From: Bradyrhizobium betae
GTDB lineage: Bacteria; Pseudomonadota; Alphaproteobacteria; Rhizobiales; Xanthobacteraceae
Direction: 5' to 3'
Length of the DNA: 64,000 nucleotides
Assembly: GCF_004123905.1 (NCBI RefSeq)
Contig: NZ_MZXW01000004.1
Location: forward strand, 62,001-126,000
Shown here one piece after another: positions 49,172 through 57,719 of the stretch. Under the pieces are notes generated by a model that was given only the letters and a program-made list of their open reading frames with translations, was not told where the DNA came from and made no database searches. A program made the position numbers and the translations under genes. Position 1 is the first letter of the stretch, and each line of letters starts with the position of its first letter.

Positions 49172-49599
49172 CCAACGATGCAGGCGAAGACACAGGCCGG
49201 CCGGGCGACAGCAATGTTGCGGATTACAAACTCATCCTCCAGCGGGCCCTCGACAACCGGCCATCCGGGACGCGATTGAAGCTCGCAGCGGCGCTCGGCA
49301 AGAACCGCTCCTTCGTGAGCCAGATCACCAATCCGGCGTATCTGGTGCCGATCCCGGCTAAGCATGTCGCGATCATCTTCGAGGTCTGCCATCTGTCCGG
49401 TACCGAGCGTACGGCTTTCCTCAAAGCCTATGGACGCGCGCACCCCGGACGGCTGCGTGGAGCCCACCGCGAGGCGCGCACGCGCACTGTTGCCGTGACG
49501 GTGCCCGATCTCGGTGACGACAAGAAAAATCGCGCGCTCGAGCAGCTCATCGTCGACTTTGCTGCGCAGCTCGCGCGCTACGCCGAAAGCATCGGTTGA
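49168..49599 (+). CDS. Small helix-turn-helix regulatory protein of the Dha operon
   Basis: This 143-residue protein has a helix-turn-helix-like segment around residues 35-60 (TRLKLAAALGKNRSFVSQI). It also has a longer helical C-terminus ending ALEQLIVDFAAQLARYAES and a basic patch (LRGAHREARTRTV). It overlaps the enzyme I stop by ATGA and precedes dhaK by 40 bases. The known Dha regulators DhaR (AAA+) and DhaS (TetR) are different, so this would be a new kind of regulator in that setting. It may bind the palindrome at 40395-40422, which is inference. Confidence 0.65.
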   Translation: MTNDAGEDTGRPGDSNVADYKLILQRALDNRPSGTRLKLAAALGKNRSFVSQITNPAYLVPIPAKHVAIIFEVCHLSGTERTAFLKAYGRAHPGRLRGAHREARTRTVAVTVPDLGDDKKNRALEQLIVDFAAQLARYAESIG

Positions 49600-49639
49600 C
49601 GGATTCCGACTGCAAAAAACAGATAACCGGGAGAACGCC

Positions 49640-50629
49640 ATGAAAAAGCTGATCAACAGCACCGATACGGTGCTCGAAGAGAGTCTCGACGGGCTGGCTG
49701 CTGCGCATGCCGATATCCTGCTGCTAGGCGTCGAGCGGAAGTTCGTGCGCCGCCGCACCCTGAAGCCGGGCAAGGTCGCGCTCATCTCGGGCGGTGGCTC
49801 GGGTCATGAACCGCTCCATGCCGGCTTTGTCGGTATCGGCATGCTTGATGCCGCATGTCCGGGGCAGGTCTTCACGTCACCGACGCCGGATCAGATGATC
49901 GAGGCGGCGGAGGCTGTCGATACCGGGGCTGGCGTGCTCTTCATCGTCAAGAACTACGAAGGCGATGTGATGAATTTCACCATGGCCGCCGAGATGGCAG
50001 GACGCGAGATCGTCAGCGTGGTGACCAATGACGACGTCGCGGTCGAGAAATCGACCTATACGACCGGCCGTCGCGGAGTCGCGGGGACGCTGATCGTGGA
50101 AAAGATGGTCGGCGCGGCGGCCGAAAAGGGAATGCCGCTAGCTGCTCTCAAGGCGCTCGGCGATCACGTCAATCGGCGCACCCGCTCGATGGGGGTAGCG
50201 CTTTTGCCCTGCACCGTTCCGGCGGCGGGCCGGCCGAATTTCACCCTGACTGACAATGAAATGGAAATGGGTGTCGGCATTCATGGCGAGCCGGGCCGCC
50301 GCAGGGTGCCGTTGGCATCTGCCGATGACATTGCTGCCGAGATGCTCAACGCGATCCTGGGGGATCTCGCACCGGGCAAGGGCAGCGAAGTCATGCTTTT
50401 GGTCAACGGGTTCGGCGCAACGCCTCTGATCGAGCTCTATTTGATGGCCAACAGCGCCAAGCGGATTTTGGACGGAGCGGGAATAGCGGCGACGCGCTTC
50501 CTGACCGGTTCTTATGTGACGTCCCTCGACATGGCCGGTGTCTCGATCACCGTCTCCGTGCTCGACAGCCAGGCAAAAGAACTGTGGGACGCCCCAGTGC
50601 ATACCGCCGCGCTGCGCTGGGGTATCTGA
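49640..50629 (+). CDS. dhaK: Dihydroxyacetone kinase subunit DhaK
   Basis: The 329-residue protein has the substrate-binding stretch [43 protein letters not shown], and the covalent-substrate His215 in [13 protein letters not shown]. The His forms a hemiaminal with the carbonyl of dihydroxyacetone or related short ketoses. ATG 49640 follows CGGGAGA. It is the last gene of the operon and lacks the fused DhaL domain of ATP-dependent enzymes, so it works with the separate DhaL and DhaM. Confidence 0.92.
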   Translation: MKKLINSTDTVLEESLDGLAAAHADILLLGVERKFVRRRTLKPGKVALISGGGSGHEPLHAGFVGIGMLDAACPGQVFTSPTPDQMIEAAEAVDTGAGVLFIVKNYEGDVMNFTMAAEMAGREIVSVVTNDDVAVEKSTYTTGRRGVAGTLIVEKMVGAAAEKGMPLAALKALGDHVNRRTRSMGVALLPCTVPAAGRPNFTLTDNEMEMGVGIHGEPGRRRVPLASADDIAAEMLNAILGDLAPGKGSEVMLLVNGFGATPLIELYLMANSAKRILDGAGIAATRFLTGSYVTSLDMAGVSITVSVLDSQAKELWDAPVHTAALRWGI

Positions 50630-50732
50630 TGGATTTGTCGTGGTCGGGTGATGCCGCAGCCGTTTTGCTCCGGATGCGCAGGATCGGCAGCTCATGGCGT
50701 TAGAGCTGACGAGTTCGTCTTGGTGCGGGCCA

Positions 50733-51229
50733 CTATCCCGCCAGAAACCCGCCAACCAAAGCAACGACGGTGCCGGTCGCGTATTGCGAGGCCGGCATGC
50801 AGAGGAAGGCAACGGCGCCTGCAATGTCTTCCGGCGGCCCCCAGCGCTTGAACGCGGTGCGGTCGGCGATGCGCTGATAATGCGCGAGATCAGTTCGGCC
50901 GGCGGCGTTGATGGCGGTTTCGATATAGCCGGGCGCAACGGCGTTAACGCGGATGCCTTCTTCGGCCCATTTCAACGCGAGTGCCTTGGTCAACATCACG
51001 ACGCCGCCCTTGCTGGCGCAATAGGCCGGGATCCGCGGCAACGCCAGCGTCGCATTCATCGAGGCGATGTTGACGATCGATCCTTTCGTCTCCGCAAGCT
51101 GCGGGTGGAATGCCATGCAGGTCCGGAATGTGCCGGTGAGATTGACGTCGATCACCTTCACAAAGGTCTCGATCTCGAATTCCTTGTCGCGCGCGAGAAT
51201 GCCGGCGCAGTTGATCAGCGCGTCGGGCG
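50733..51229 (-). pseudogene. SDR family oxidoreductase, N-terminally truncated remnant
   Basis: The frame keeps the middle and end of an SDR: LINCAGILARD, DVNLTGTFRTCMAF, IVNIASMNATLALPRIPAYCASKGG (catalytic Ser, Tyr and Lys), and GTVVALVGGFLAG. The first 80-90 residues with the cofactor-binding TGxxxGIG loop are missing. The similarity stops abruptly near 51229 (LINCAG preceded by Asp-Pro-Pro), and the next sequence is unrelated. An open reading frame from a GTG at 51161 would give 142 residues but no cofactor site. It is most likely a deletion remnant next to the DhaK operon end. Confidence 0.75.
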
Positions 51230-51470
51230 GGCAAAACGTTCTGCCCGAGGGCCACTTTAGAAACGATCATCTCGGCGTGGAGTATCGCCGCTGGATTCGT
51301 GCATTGGCGGGTGACGGATCGACGCCGGATCGCGCGCAAGACTCGGCGGCCGAGGACGAGGTTGCAAACTGAGTGACCGGGGCAAAGCGCGATGCGGTTC
51401 ACGCCGAGGAGGGCGCTCCAGGCGCGGTGGACTTCAATCGTCGAGACCAGTCGCCTCCCTGAGCTGGTAT
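51230..51470. other. Intergenic region with the breakpoint of the truncated SDR gene
   Basis: About 240 bases separate the SDR remnant from the TctC-type gene. No transposase fragment, terminal inverted repeat or target-site duplication was recognised. The sequence does not continue the SDR frame, so a past deletion or insertion event is likely. Confidence 0.45.
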
Positions 51471-52445
51471 CTATTGCGGCTCGATTCCGGCAGCTTTGAT
51501 AATCCTGCCCCACTTGCCAATCTCGGACTTCAAGAAAGCTTCAAGCGCTTCTGGCGTCGCGCGTTCGGGTTCGACCGGCGCCATGCTGAGCTCGGCAAAA
51601 CGGCTGATCAGGGCAGGGTCCTTGAGTGCTGTTTGTAGTGCGCCGACGAGATGGTCGACCACCGGCTTCGGCGTGCCGCGCGGGGCGTAGAGGCCGTACC
51701 AGGTCGTGACGTTGAATTCCGGAACACCGGCTTCGGCCGAGGTCGGCACATCCGGCAGCGTTGCCACGCGTTTCTTGCTGGTGATCGCGTAGCCCTTGAT
51801 CGTGTTCGATTGGATATAGGGCGTCGGTCCGGTCGCGGGATCGCAATAGACGTCGATATGGCCGGCGATGACGTCGTTCAGCGCCGGGCCACCACCCTTG
51901 TAGTAGATCGGCGTGAGTTTTGTGTCGGTGGTGCTCATGAACATCAGCCCGCAGAGCTGCGAGGCCGAGCCAAGACCGACATTGCCGAAGGTCATCTTGT
52001 CGCCCTCGCTGCGGATGCGCGCGATCATCTCGCCCAGATCCTTGGCCGGAAAATTCGGCCGTGCCACGAGGATCATCGGCACGTCGGTGACGAGCCCGAT
52101 CATGGCGAAATCGCCGACCGGATCGAACGGCAACTTGGCGTAGAGCGCGGGCGCAGTGGCCTGGCCGACATGCATCAGCAGCAGCGTGTAGCCGTCAGGG
52201 GCAGCCTTGGCGACGCGGTTAGTGCCGAGCGTGCCGCCGGCGCCGACGACATTCTCGATGACCATGGATTGCTTCAGCGTCGCGCTCATGGCGTTGCCGA
52301 GGATCCGCGCGATGACGTCGCCGGGACCTCCGGCGGAGAACGGCACGATCATCGTGACCGGGCGGGTGGGGTAGTCCTCCGCGAGAGCCGCACCACAGGG
52401 GGCGAGCAGGAGACACAGGATCAGCGATCGTACCAGAAACAACAT
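51471..52445 (-). CDS. Tripartite tricarboxylate transporter (TctC/Bug) substrate-binding protein
   Basis: The 324-residue protein has a signal peptide (SLILCLLLAPCGAALAEDYP) and the Bug-family pattern YPTRPVTMIVPFSAGGPGDVIARILG. Other family motifs are NVVGAGGTLGTNRVAKAAPDGYTLL, VGDFAMIGLVTDVPMILVA and TFGNVGLGSASQL. No TctA or TctB membrane gene is nearby, as is common for Bug proteins, which are often orphan sensors or use a distant permease. It is the last gene of the minus-strand region E operon, downstream of the GntR regulator. Confidence 0.88.
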   Translation of the reverse strand: MLFLVRSLILCLLLAPCGAALAEDYPTRPVTMIVPFSAGGPGDVIARILGNAMSATLKQSMVIENVVGAGGTLGTNRVAKAAPDGYTLLLMHVGQATAPALYAKLPFDPVGDFAMIGLVTDVPMILVARPNFPAKDLGEMIARIRSEGDKMTFGNVGLGSASQLCGLMFMSTTDTKLTPIYYKGGGPALNDVIAGHIDVYCDPATGPTPYIQSNTIKGYAITSKKRVATLPDVPTSAEAGVPEFNVTTWYGLYAPRGTPKPVVDHLVGALQTALKDPALISRFAELSMAPVEPERATPEALEAFLKSEIGKWGRIIKAAGIEPQ

Positions 52446-52469
52446 CGAACACTCCCTGAATTGTTGTTT

Positions 52470-53183
52470 TTAGTCTTCGGAGGGCGTCGCCTCCTTGGCG
52501 GCGTTTCGTTCAATCATGTCGAGTGCGGCGACAGCGGCGGCGTTGATGTGGTCGACGCAGCAGCGCTCGGCGAGGTCGGGATCGCCGTTCTGGATCGCGC
52601 GCCAGATCGCGGTGACCTCGCGCAGGCTCTTGTTGATCCGCTTCGGTTGCGACATCGATGTGATGCGCAACAACTGGATGCGGTCGTGCAGCGGCTTAAG
52701 CATGCGTTCGATGAAGGCATTGCGGCAGCCGCCGATCAGCGCGGCGTAGAAGTCAGTCTTGGCTACGAGGCTGCCGACGAGGTCCTGCTTGGCCGCGGCA
52801 GCCTTCAGCCGCGTCAGCGCGTCCCCGATCCGGCGCGCCACCTCGGGGTCGTGAAGCCGGGCGCATTCCCGGCCGGCGTAACCTTCGAGCACCGCGCGTG
52901 CCGCGTAGAGCTGCCGGGCCTCCTCCAGGCTGATCGTCGACACCACGGGGCCGCGATGCGGGACGATGTTGATCAGCCCATCGGCCTCGAGCGCGCGCAG
53001 CGCTTCGCGGATCGACGGGCGGCTGACGCCCATCATCTCGCAGAGCTCGCGTTCGACCAGGCGTTGGCCCGGCTTCAGCGTTCCGGACATGATCGCCTCG
53101 CGCAGCTTTTGCGCGACCATCGCCCGGACGGTCGGGACGTCCTCGATGCGGAGTGTCGACTGCAATTCGCTACGTCTTTCCAT
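52470..53183 (-). CDS. GntR family transcriptional regulator (FCD subfamily)
   Basis: This 237-residue protein has the winged helix GntR domain at residues 17-82 (VAQKLREAIMSGTLKPGQRLVERELCEMMGVSRPSIREALRALEADGLI). An FCD effector-binding domain follows with DFYAALIGGCRNAFIERML and CVDHINAAAVAAL (the family's metal-coordinating Asp and His residues). It probably represses the catabolic operon until a carboxylic acid binds. The palindrome at 63.66-63.70 kb is one possible target. Confidence 0.88.
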   Translation of the reverse strand: MERRSELQSTLRIEDVPTVRAMVAQKLREAIMSGTLKPGQRLVERELCEMMGVSRPSIREALRALEADGLINIVPHRGPVVSTISLEEARQLYAARAVLEGYAGRECARLHDPEVARRIGDALTRLKAAAAKQDLVGSLVAKTDFYAALIGGCRNAFIERMLKPLHDRIQLLRITSMSQPKRINKSLREVTAIWRAIQNGDPDLAERCCVDHINAAAVAALDMIERNAAKEATPSED

Positions 53184-53206
53184 GTCCGGGTCCTGTTCGG
53201 GAAAAG

Positions 53207-53947
53207 TCAGTACCGGTTTACAGGCAGAATCATCATTTCGGCAATTTGAACGTGCGGGGGCTGGTCGAGGGCGAAGATGATGGAACGGGCGATATCGGCC
53301 GGCTCGAGCGCCATCCTGAACTGGTCGAAATAGTCCTTTTCCTTGCGCGTATCGCCGCGGTAGCGAGTCAGGATGATATTGGTCCGGGTCAGGCCGGGCT
53401 GGAGTTCGGTGACCCGGATCGCGGTTTCGGCCAGCTCGCCCCGGAGAGTCTCGGTGAACATGTGCACGCCCGCCTTGCTGGTGCTGTAGGCGGCCATGTC
53501 AGGCACGATCCGGACCGCGTTGATCGAGCTGATGTTGACGACATGGCCTGCGTTGCGCTGGATCATGCCGGGGAGGATCGCGCGAGTGACACGCATCAGG
53601 CCGATCAGGTTGGTCTGGATGATGTTGGACCAATCGTCCGCTGAACCAATGTCGAAGCGGGTCCGTCCGCCGATATCGTGGCCGGCGTTGTTGATGAGGA
53701 TCTCGACCGGCTTGAAATGACCGGGAATGGCGTCAGGCAGGCCATCCACGGCCTTTGCGTCGCTGATGTCGAGCTGGATCGGAAGCACCGCGTCGCCCGC
53801 TGTCGCAGCCAGTTCCTGAAGCGCCTTGGCATCGCGATCGACCAGCACGACGCGGCGGCCGCTCTCCAGCAACGCCTTGGTGATGGCGCGTCCCATGCCG
53901 CCCGCGGCACCCGTCAGCACGACGGTCTGGCCCGATTGTTCAGTCAT
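53207..53947 (-). CDS. SDR family NAD(P)-dependent oxidoreductase
   Basis: The 246-residue enzyme has VVLTGAAGGMGRAITKALLE, VDRDAKALQE, ILINNAGHDIG, NISSINAVRIVPDMAAYSTSKAG (catalytic Ser, Tyr, Lys), and ends VQIAEMMILPVNRY, the tail often seen in serine/3-hydroxy acid dehydrogenases of the YdfG class. The likely reaction is NADP-dependent oxidation of a hydroxy acid. It lies 24 bases upstream of the GntR gene within one minus-strand operon. Confidence 0.87.
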   Translation of the reverse strand: MTEQSGQTVVLTGAAGGMGRAITKALLESGRRVVLVDRDAKALQELAATAGDAVLPIQLDISDAKAVDGLPDAIPGHFKPVEILINNAGHDIGGRTRFDIGSADDWSNIIQTNLIGLMRVTRAILPGMIQRNAGHVVNISSINAVRIVPDMAAYSTSKAGVHMFTETLRGELAETAIRVTELQPGLTRTNIILTRYRGDTRKEKDYFDQFRMALEPADIARSIIFALDQPPHVQIAEMMILPVNRY

Positions 53948-53971
53948 CGCAGCACTCCCATTCCAATATTC

Positions 53972-54742
53972 TCATGCGACCGACCAGCCGCCATCGATCG
54001 GCAGGCTTGCTCCGGTGATGTCGTTTGCGGCTGGACCACAGAGAAAGACGACCATGGCGGCGACGGCGTTCATTTCGACGAAACGCTGCGTCGGCTGGCG
54101 CTCGCCGAGATATTCGCGGGTCACGTGATCGATCGAATGGCCGCTATTCCCCGCTATGGCAGCGATCTTGTTCAGGATGGCGGGCGTCGGCAACGTACCG
54201 GGGCAGAGCGTGTTGCAGGTGATGCCGCTGCGCGCCATCTCGATGGCCACGCTGCGGGTCATGCCCAGGATAGCCGTCTTGGTGGTGACGTAGTCGATGC
54301 GGTCCTCGACCGCGCGGCTCGAATAGATCGAGCCCATGTTGATGATCCGCCCCCAGCTTCGCTGCTTCATGCCCGGCAGGGCCAGGCGGATCAGATGGAA
54401 CGGCGCTGTAAGGTTGACGGCCAGCGCCTGGTCCCATTTCTCAAGGGGAAACTGCTCGATCGCGGAGAAATGCCGGACCACAGCGTTGTTGACCAGAATC
54501 TCGATGGCGCCGCAGCGGTCGAGCAGGTCGGCCATCGTGGCCTCGATCGCCTCCCGTTGGGACAGATCGACGCCGGCCGCGATGACCTCCACGCCGAAGC
54601 GGGCGCGGAGATCATCCGCTGGCTGCTTCGGCGCGACGAGATCGTGAAGGACAATGTTGGCGCCCGCACCGGCAAGACCTTCCGCCACGGCGAGGCCAAG
54701 GCCCGCGGTTGCGCCGGTCACGAGTGCCCATTTGCCCTTCAT
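53972..54742 (-). CDS. SDR family oxidoreductase (3-hydroxybutyrate dehydrogenase-like)
   Basis: The 256-residue protein has ALVTGATAGLGLAVAEGLAG, LVNNAVVRHFSAIE, NMGSIYSSRAVEDRIDYVTTKTA (Ser, Tyr, Lys) and the C-terminal TGASLPIDGGWSVA. The PPxx-like CNTLCPGTLPTPAILNKI segment resembles D-3-hydroxybutyrate dehydrogenases. ATG 54742 with GGAG upstream is preferred over GTG 54751. It pairs with the next SDR in the operon, and the two may act in series on one intermediate. Confidence 0.87.
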   Translation of the reverse strand: MKGKWALVTGATAGLGLAVAEGLAGAGANIVLHDLVAPKQPADDLRARFGVEVIAAGVDLSQREAIEATMADLLDRCGAIEILVNNAVVRHFSAIEQFPLEKWDQALAVNLTAPFHLIRLALPGMKQRSWGRIINMGSIYSSRAVEDRIDYVTTKTAILGMTRSVAIEMARSGITCNTLCPGTLPTPAILNKIAAIAGNSGHSIDHVTREYLGERQPTQRFVEMNAVAAMVVFLCGPAANDITGASLPIDGGWSVA

Positions 54743-54757
54743 CGCCGCCACGCTCCG

Positions 54758-55138
54758 TTATTTCTTGTCGAGCTCGGCGAAGACTTCCTTCGCGTTGCGG
54801 AACGCATCCACGCCGGCCGGTACGCCGCAGTAGATCGCGACCTGCATGAAGACTTCGCGGATCTCCTCGCGGGTGGCGCCGTTGGCGAGCGCGCCCCGGA
54901 CGTGGGTCTTCAGCTCGTGCGAGCGATTGAGTGCGCAGAGCATCGCCAGATTGAGGAAGCTGCGGGTCTTGCGCGTCAGGCCCTCGCGCCCCCAGACGTA
55001 GCCCCAGCAATATTCGGTGGTGAGGTCCTGCATCGGACGATTGAACTCGTCCGCGGATGCGATCGCCTTGTCGACGAACTCGTTGCCGAGCACGCTCTTG
55101 CGGATTTCGAGGCCGCGGTCGTAAGTCGCCTTGTCCAT
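54758..55138 (-). CDS. Carboxymuconolactone decarboxylase-family protein (PcaC-like)
   Basis: This 126-residue all-helical protein contains YDRGLEIRKSVLGNEFVDKAI at the start and DLTTEYCWGYVWGREGLTRKTRSFLNLAMLCALNRSHELKTHVRGALANGATREEI in the core. Those are the PcaC signature and match its usual length. PcaC decarboxylates 4-carboxymuconolactone, while many family members act on other lactones or as peroxidases with Cys pairs. Here there is one Cys in EYCWG, one in MLCAL and one in IYCGV, so a CxxC peroxidase site is absent. A decarboxylase or isomerase step of an aromatic-derived acid pathway fits the context. Confidence 0.87.
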   Translation of the reverse strand: MDKATYDRGLEIRKSVLGNEFVDKAIASADEFNRPMQDLTTEYCWGYVWGREGLTRKTRSFLNLAMLCALNRSHELKTHVRGALANGATREEIREVFMQVAIYCGVPAGVDAFRNAKEVFAELDKK

Positions 55139-55166
55139 GTTCTTCTCCGTTTTTGTTCAGGCGTTG

Positions 55167-56402
55167 TCAGTTCTTCGGCCAGAACGGCTGCGCCAGCGCC
55201 AGCTGCGGCGGAAATACCGTCACCGGCACGCCGGCCTGCCACTGCACGATGGTCATGCCGGCACCGACGCGGCGGCCCTTCTCGTCGAACTTGATTTCGC
55301 CCAGCGGGTAATATTTCGAGGGGCCGGCATCCATGGTGCGCAGCGCTTCGCCGACGGCGACGCGGTCGGCCTTGCCGGCCTTCTCGAGCGCGTCCTTGAT
55401 CACCCACATGTCGCCATAGGTGGAGATCGCGTTCTGCGTCATCCACGGCTCCTTGTAGCGGGTCTTCAATTCGGCGATCAGCGCTTCGTGGCCCTTGGCG
55501 CCCCAGCTTGCGACGCAGGTCAGCACGCCCTGGAGCAGTTCGGGGCTGACGGTTTGCAGCATGTCCGGCTCGGCGATCGCGATGCCGAACGAGATGGTCG
55601 GAATCTTGCCCTGGCCGAGGCCGAACTCGTTCATTTTCTCGAGCAGCAGCTTTGCGTCCGAGATCACTGTCGGCAGGAAGAACAGCAGGTCGGGTTTTGC
55701 CGAGCGGATCTTCTGCACCAGCGATGTCGCATCCGCCAGCGGTGGCGTGAACGTCTCGTCGACGATCAGCTGCAACTGGTTCTCCGCCAGCAGGCCTTCG
55801 CGCATCGCCTTTGCGGAGGCGATCGAGGCCCCCGTGTTGTCGGTCAGGATCGCGACCGTCTTCGGCCGCTTGCCGGACGCTGTCTCCGCCAGCTTGATGA
55901 TCTGTGGTAAAGCCTGCCGGGCCTGCGAACCTGCCGTGGCCGCGGTCTGGAACACGTATTTGAAACCGCGATCCGTGATCAGGTCGGAGTAGGAGAGGGT
56001 GAGGACGGGCAGATTGGCGCGCTCGGTGACTTCCGTCACCGCGAGCGTGAAAGAGGACAGATAGGCGCCGCTGGCCGCGACCAGATCGGTCTCCTGCGCG
56101 ACCATGCGCTGGGCGGCGTTCTTGGCCTTCTCCGTGGTGTCGCCGGAATCCAGCACCACCAGCTTCAGCTTGGCACCGGCGAGCGCCTTGATGCCGCCCT
56201 GCGCGTTGATGTGATCGACCGCCATCTCGGCGCCTTCGCGCATCACCGTTCCAGGACGGGCATAGAGCCCGGAGATCGGCACCAGCAGGCCGACCTTCAC
56301 TTCGGCGGGTTGCTGCGCCCAGGCGCGGGATGCGATCAGCGCGCCGGCCGCGCCGGCCAGTAGCGTCCGCCTTGAGATCGTGATCTTGCTCTTTGCAGTC
56401 AT
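55167..56402 (-). CDS. LivK-type ABC substrate-binding protein, tandem copy 1
   Basis: The 411-residue protein has a twin-arginine-like signal (SKITISRRTLLAGAAGALIASRAWAQ) and a type I binding fold (EVKVGLLVPISGLYARPGTVM, VDHINAQGGIKALAGAKLKLVVLDSGDTTEKAKNAAQRM). The C-terminal part has RTMDAGPSKYYPLGEIKFDEKGRRVGAGM. It is closely related to the next gene over the whole length. Both precede the importer genes' products in order. Duplication with divergence suggests two related solutes for the same permease. Confidence 0.87.
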   Translation of the reverse strand: MTAKSKITISRRTLLAGAAGALIASRAWAQQPAEVKVGLLVPISGLYARPGTVMREGAEMAVDHINAQGGIKALAGAKLKLVVLDSGDTTEKAKNAAQRMVAQETDLVAASGAYLSSFTLAVTEVTERANLPVLTLSYSDLITDRGFKYVFQTAATAGSQARQALPQIIKLAETASGKRPKTVAILTDNTGASIASAKAMREGLLAENQLQLIVDETFTPPLADATSLVQKIRSAKPDLLFFLPTVISDAKLLLEKMNEFGLGQGKIPTISFGIAIAEPDMLQTVSPELLQGVLTCVASWGAKGHEALIAELKTRYKEPWMTQNAISTYGDMWVIKDALEKAGKADRVAVGEALRTMDAGPSKYYPLGEIKFDEKGRRVGAGMTIVQWQAGVPVTVFPPQLALAQPFWPKN

Positions 56403-56435
56403 GACAATTCTCCTCCCTGAAAAGTCGCGCGACGC

Positions 56436-57686
56436 TTATGATTTCTTCGGCCAGAACGGCTCTGCCTGCGCGAGATCGGGCGGATAGACGGTGACAGGCA
56501 CGCCCGATTGCCATTGCACGATGACGACGCCGGCGCCGACGCGGCGGCCCTTCTCGTCGAATTTGAGCTGGCCGCCGGGATAGTATTTCGAGGGGCCGGC
56601 ATCCATGGTGCGGAGGGCCTGCGCGACCGAATTGCGGTCGGCCTTGCCGGCTTTTTCCAGCGCCTCCTTCATCAGCCACATGTCGCCATAGGTCGAGATG
56701 ACGTTCTGGGTCATCCAGGGCTCCTTGTACTTGGCCTTGAGCTCGGCGATCAGCGCCTCGTGGCCCTTCGAGCCCCAGTTGGCGACGATGGTCATGATGC
56801 CCTGCACGGTCTCCGGGCTCACGCTCTGGAGCATGTCGGGTTCGGCGATGGTGATGCTGAAGGACACGGTCGGGATCTTGCCTTGGCCGAGGCCGAACTC
56901 GCTGATCTTCTCCAGCCCGAGCTTCGCGTCCGAAACCGCGTTTGGCATGAACAGCAGCAGGTCGGGTTTGGCCGAGCGAACCTTCTGGATCAGCGGTGTG
57001 GCATCCGACAGTGGCGGGGTCCAGACTTCCTCGACGACGAGCTGGAGGCCTTCCTGCGCGAACAGCTTTTCCTTCAGCGCTTTGGCTGTGGCAACCGACG
57101 TCGCGGTGTTGTCCATCAGCATCGCAACGGTCTTCGGCCGTTTGCCGGATGCATTCTCGGCGAGCTTCATCAGCGTCGGTAGGCCAAGCTCGGACTGACG
57201 GCTCGCGGTCGCGGCGGTCTGGAAGATGTATTTGAAGCCGCGGTCGGTCAGGAGGTCCGAATAGGACAGCGTCAGCACGGGCAGCTCGGCGCGCTCGGTG
57301 ACCTCAGTGACTGCGAGCGTGAAGGACGAGAGATAGGAGCCGGTGGCGGCGACGAGATCGGGCTCCTGCGCGACCATGCGCTGCGCCGCGTTCTTGGCCT
57401 TCTCGGTGGTGTCGCCGCAGTCGATCACGACCAGCTTCAATTTGGCGCCGCCAAGTGCCTTGATGCCGCCTTGCGCGTTGATGTGCTCGATCCCCATCTC
57501 GGCGCCCATTTTCATCACCTGGCCGGGGCGGGTGTAGATGCCCGATAGCGGCACGATCAGTCCGACCTTGATCTCGGCTGGTGTCTGCGCGCGTGCAACG
57601 CCGGCAAGGCCGACGGCTGCGGCACCGGACAGCACGGTCCGGCGCGTCAGTCCTGTCGGCGCCTTGCCCTTCGATGTCTTGCTCAT
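56436..57686 (-). CDS. LivK-type ABC substrate-binding protein, tandem copy 2
   Basis: The 416-residue protein has a twin-arginine-like signal (PTGLTRRTVLSGAAAVGLAGVARAQ) and the same binding fold as its neighbour. Shared blocks include INAQGGIKAL, DTTEKAKNAAQRMVAQE, TEVTERAELPVLTLSYSDLLTDRGFKYIFQTAATA, and RTMDAGPSKYYPGGQLKFDEKGRRVGAG. Differences are concentrated in the solute-contact half between the repeats. Export by the Tat route would mean the proteins fold, perhaps with ligand or partner, in the cytoplasm, but Sec export is also possible. Confidence 0.87.
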   Translation of the reverse strand: MSKTSKGKAPTGLTRRTVLSGAAAVGLAGVARAQTPAEIKVGLIVPLSGIYTRPGQVMKMGAEMGIEHINAQGGIKALGGAKLKLVVIDCGDTTEKAKNAAQRMVAQEPDLVAATGSYLSSFTLAVTEVTERAELPVLTLSYSDLLTDRGFKYIFQTAATASRQSELGLPTLMKLAENASGKRPKTVAMLMDNTATSVATAKALKEKLFAQEGLQLVVEEVWTPPLSDATPLIQKVRSAKPDLLLFMPNAVSDAKLGLEKISEFGLGQGKIPTVSFSITIAEPDMLQSVSPETVQGIMTIVANWGSKGHEALIAELKAKYKEPWMTQNVISTYGDMWLMKEALEKAGKADRNSVAQALRTMDAGPSKYYPGGQLKFDEKGRRVGAGVVIVQWQSGVPVTVYPPDLAQAEPFWPKKS

Positions 57687-57719
57687 TACGTTCTCTCCCT
57701 GGTCTTTGTTTTTTGTTCG

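Noticed and set aside
50138..50938. Minus-strand open frame overlapping the dhaK end
   Set aside because: It is antisense to the well-supported dhaK gene and to the SDR remnant's own frame, with low-complexity composition.
51230..51470. Insertion sequence at the SDR breakpoint
   Set aside because: No transposase motif, terminal inverted repeat or target duplication could be seen.
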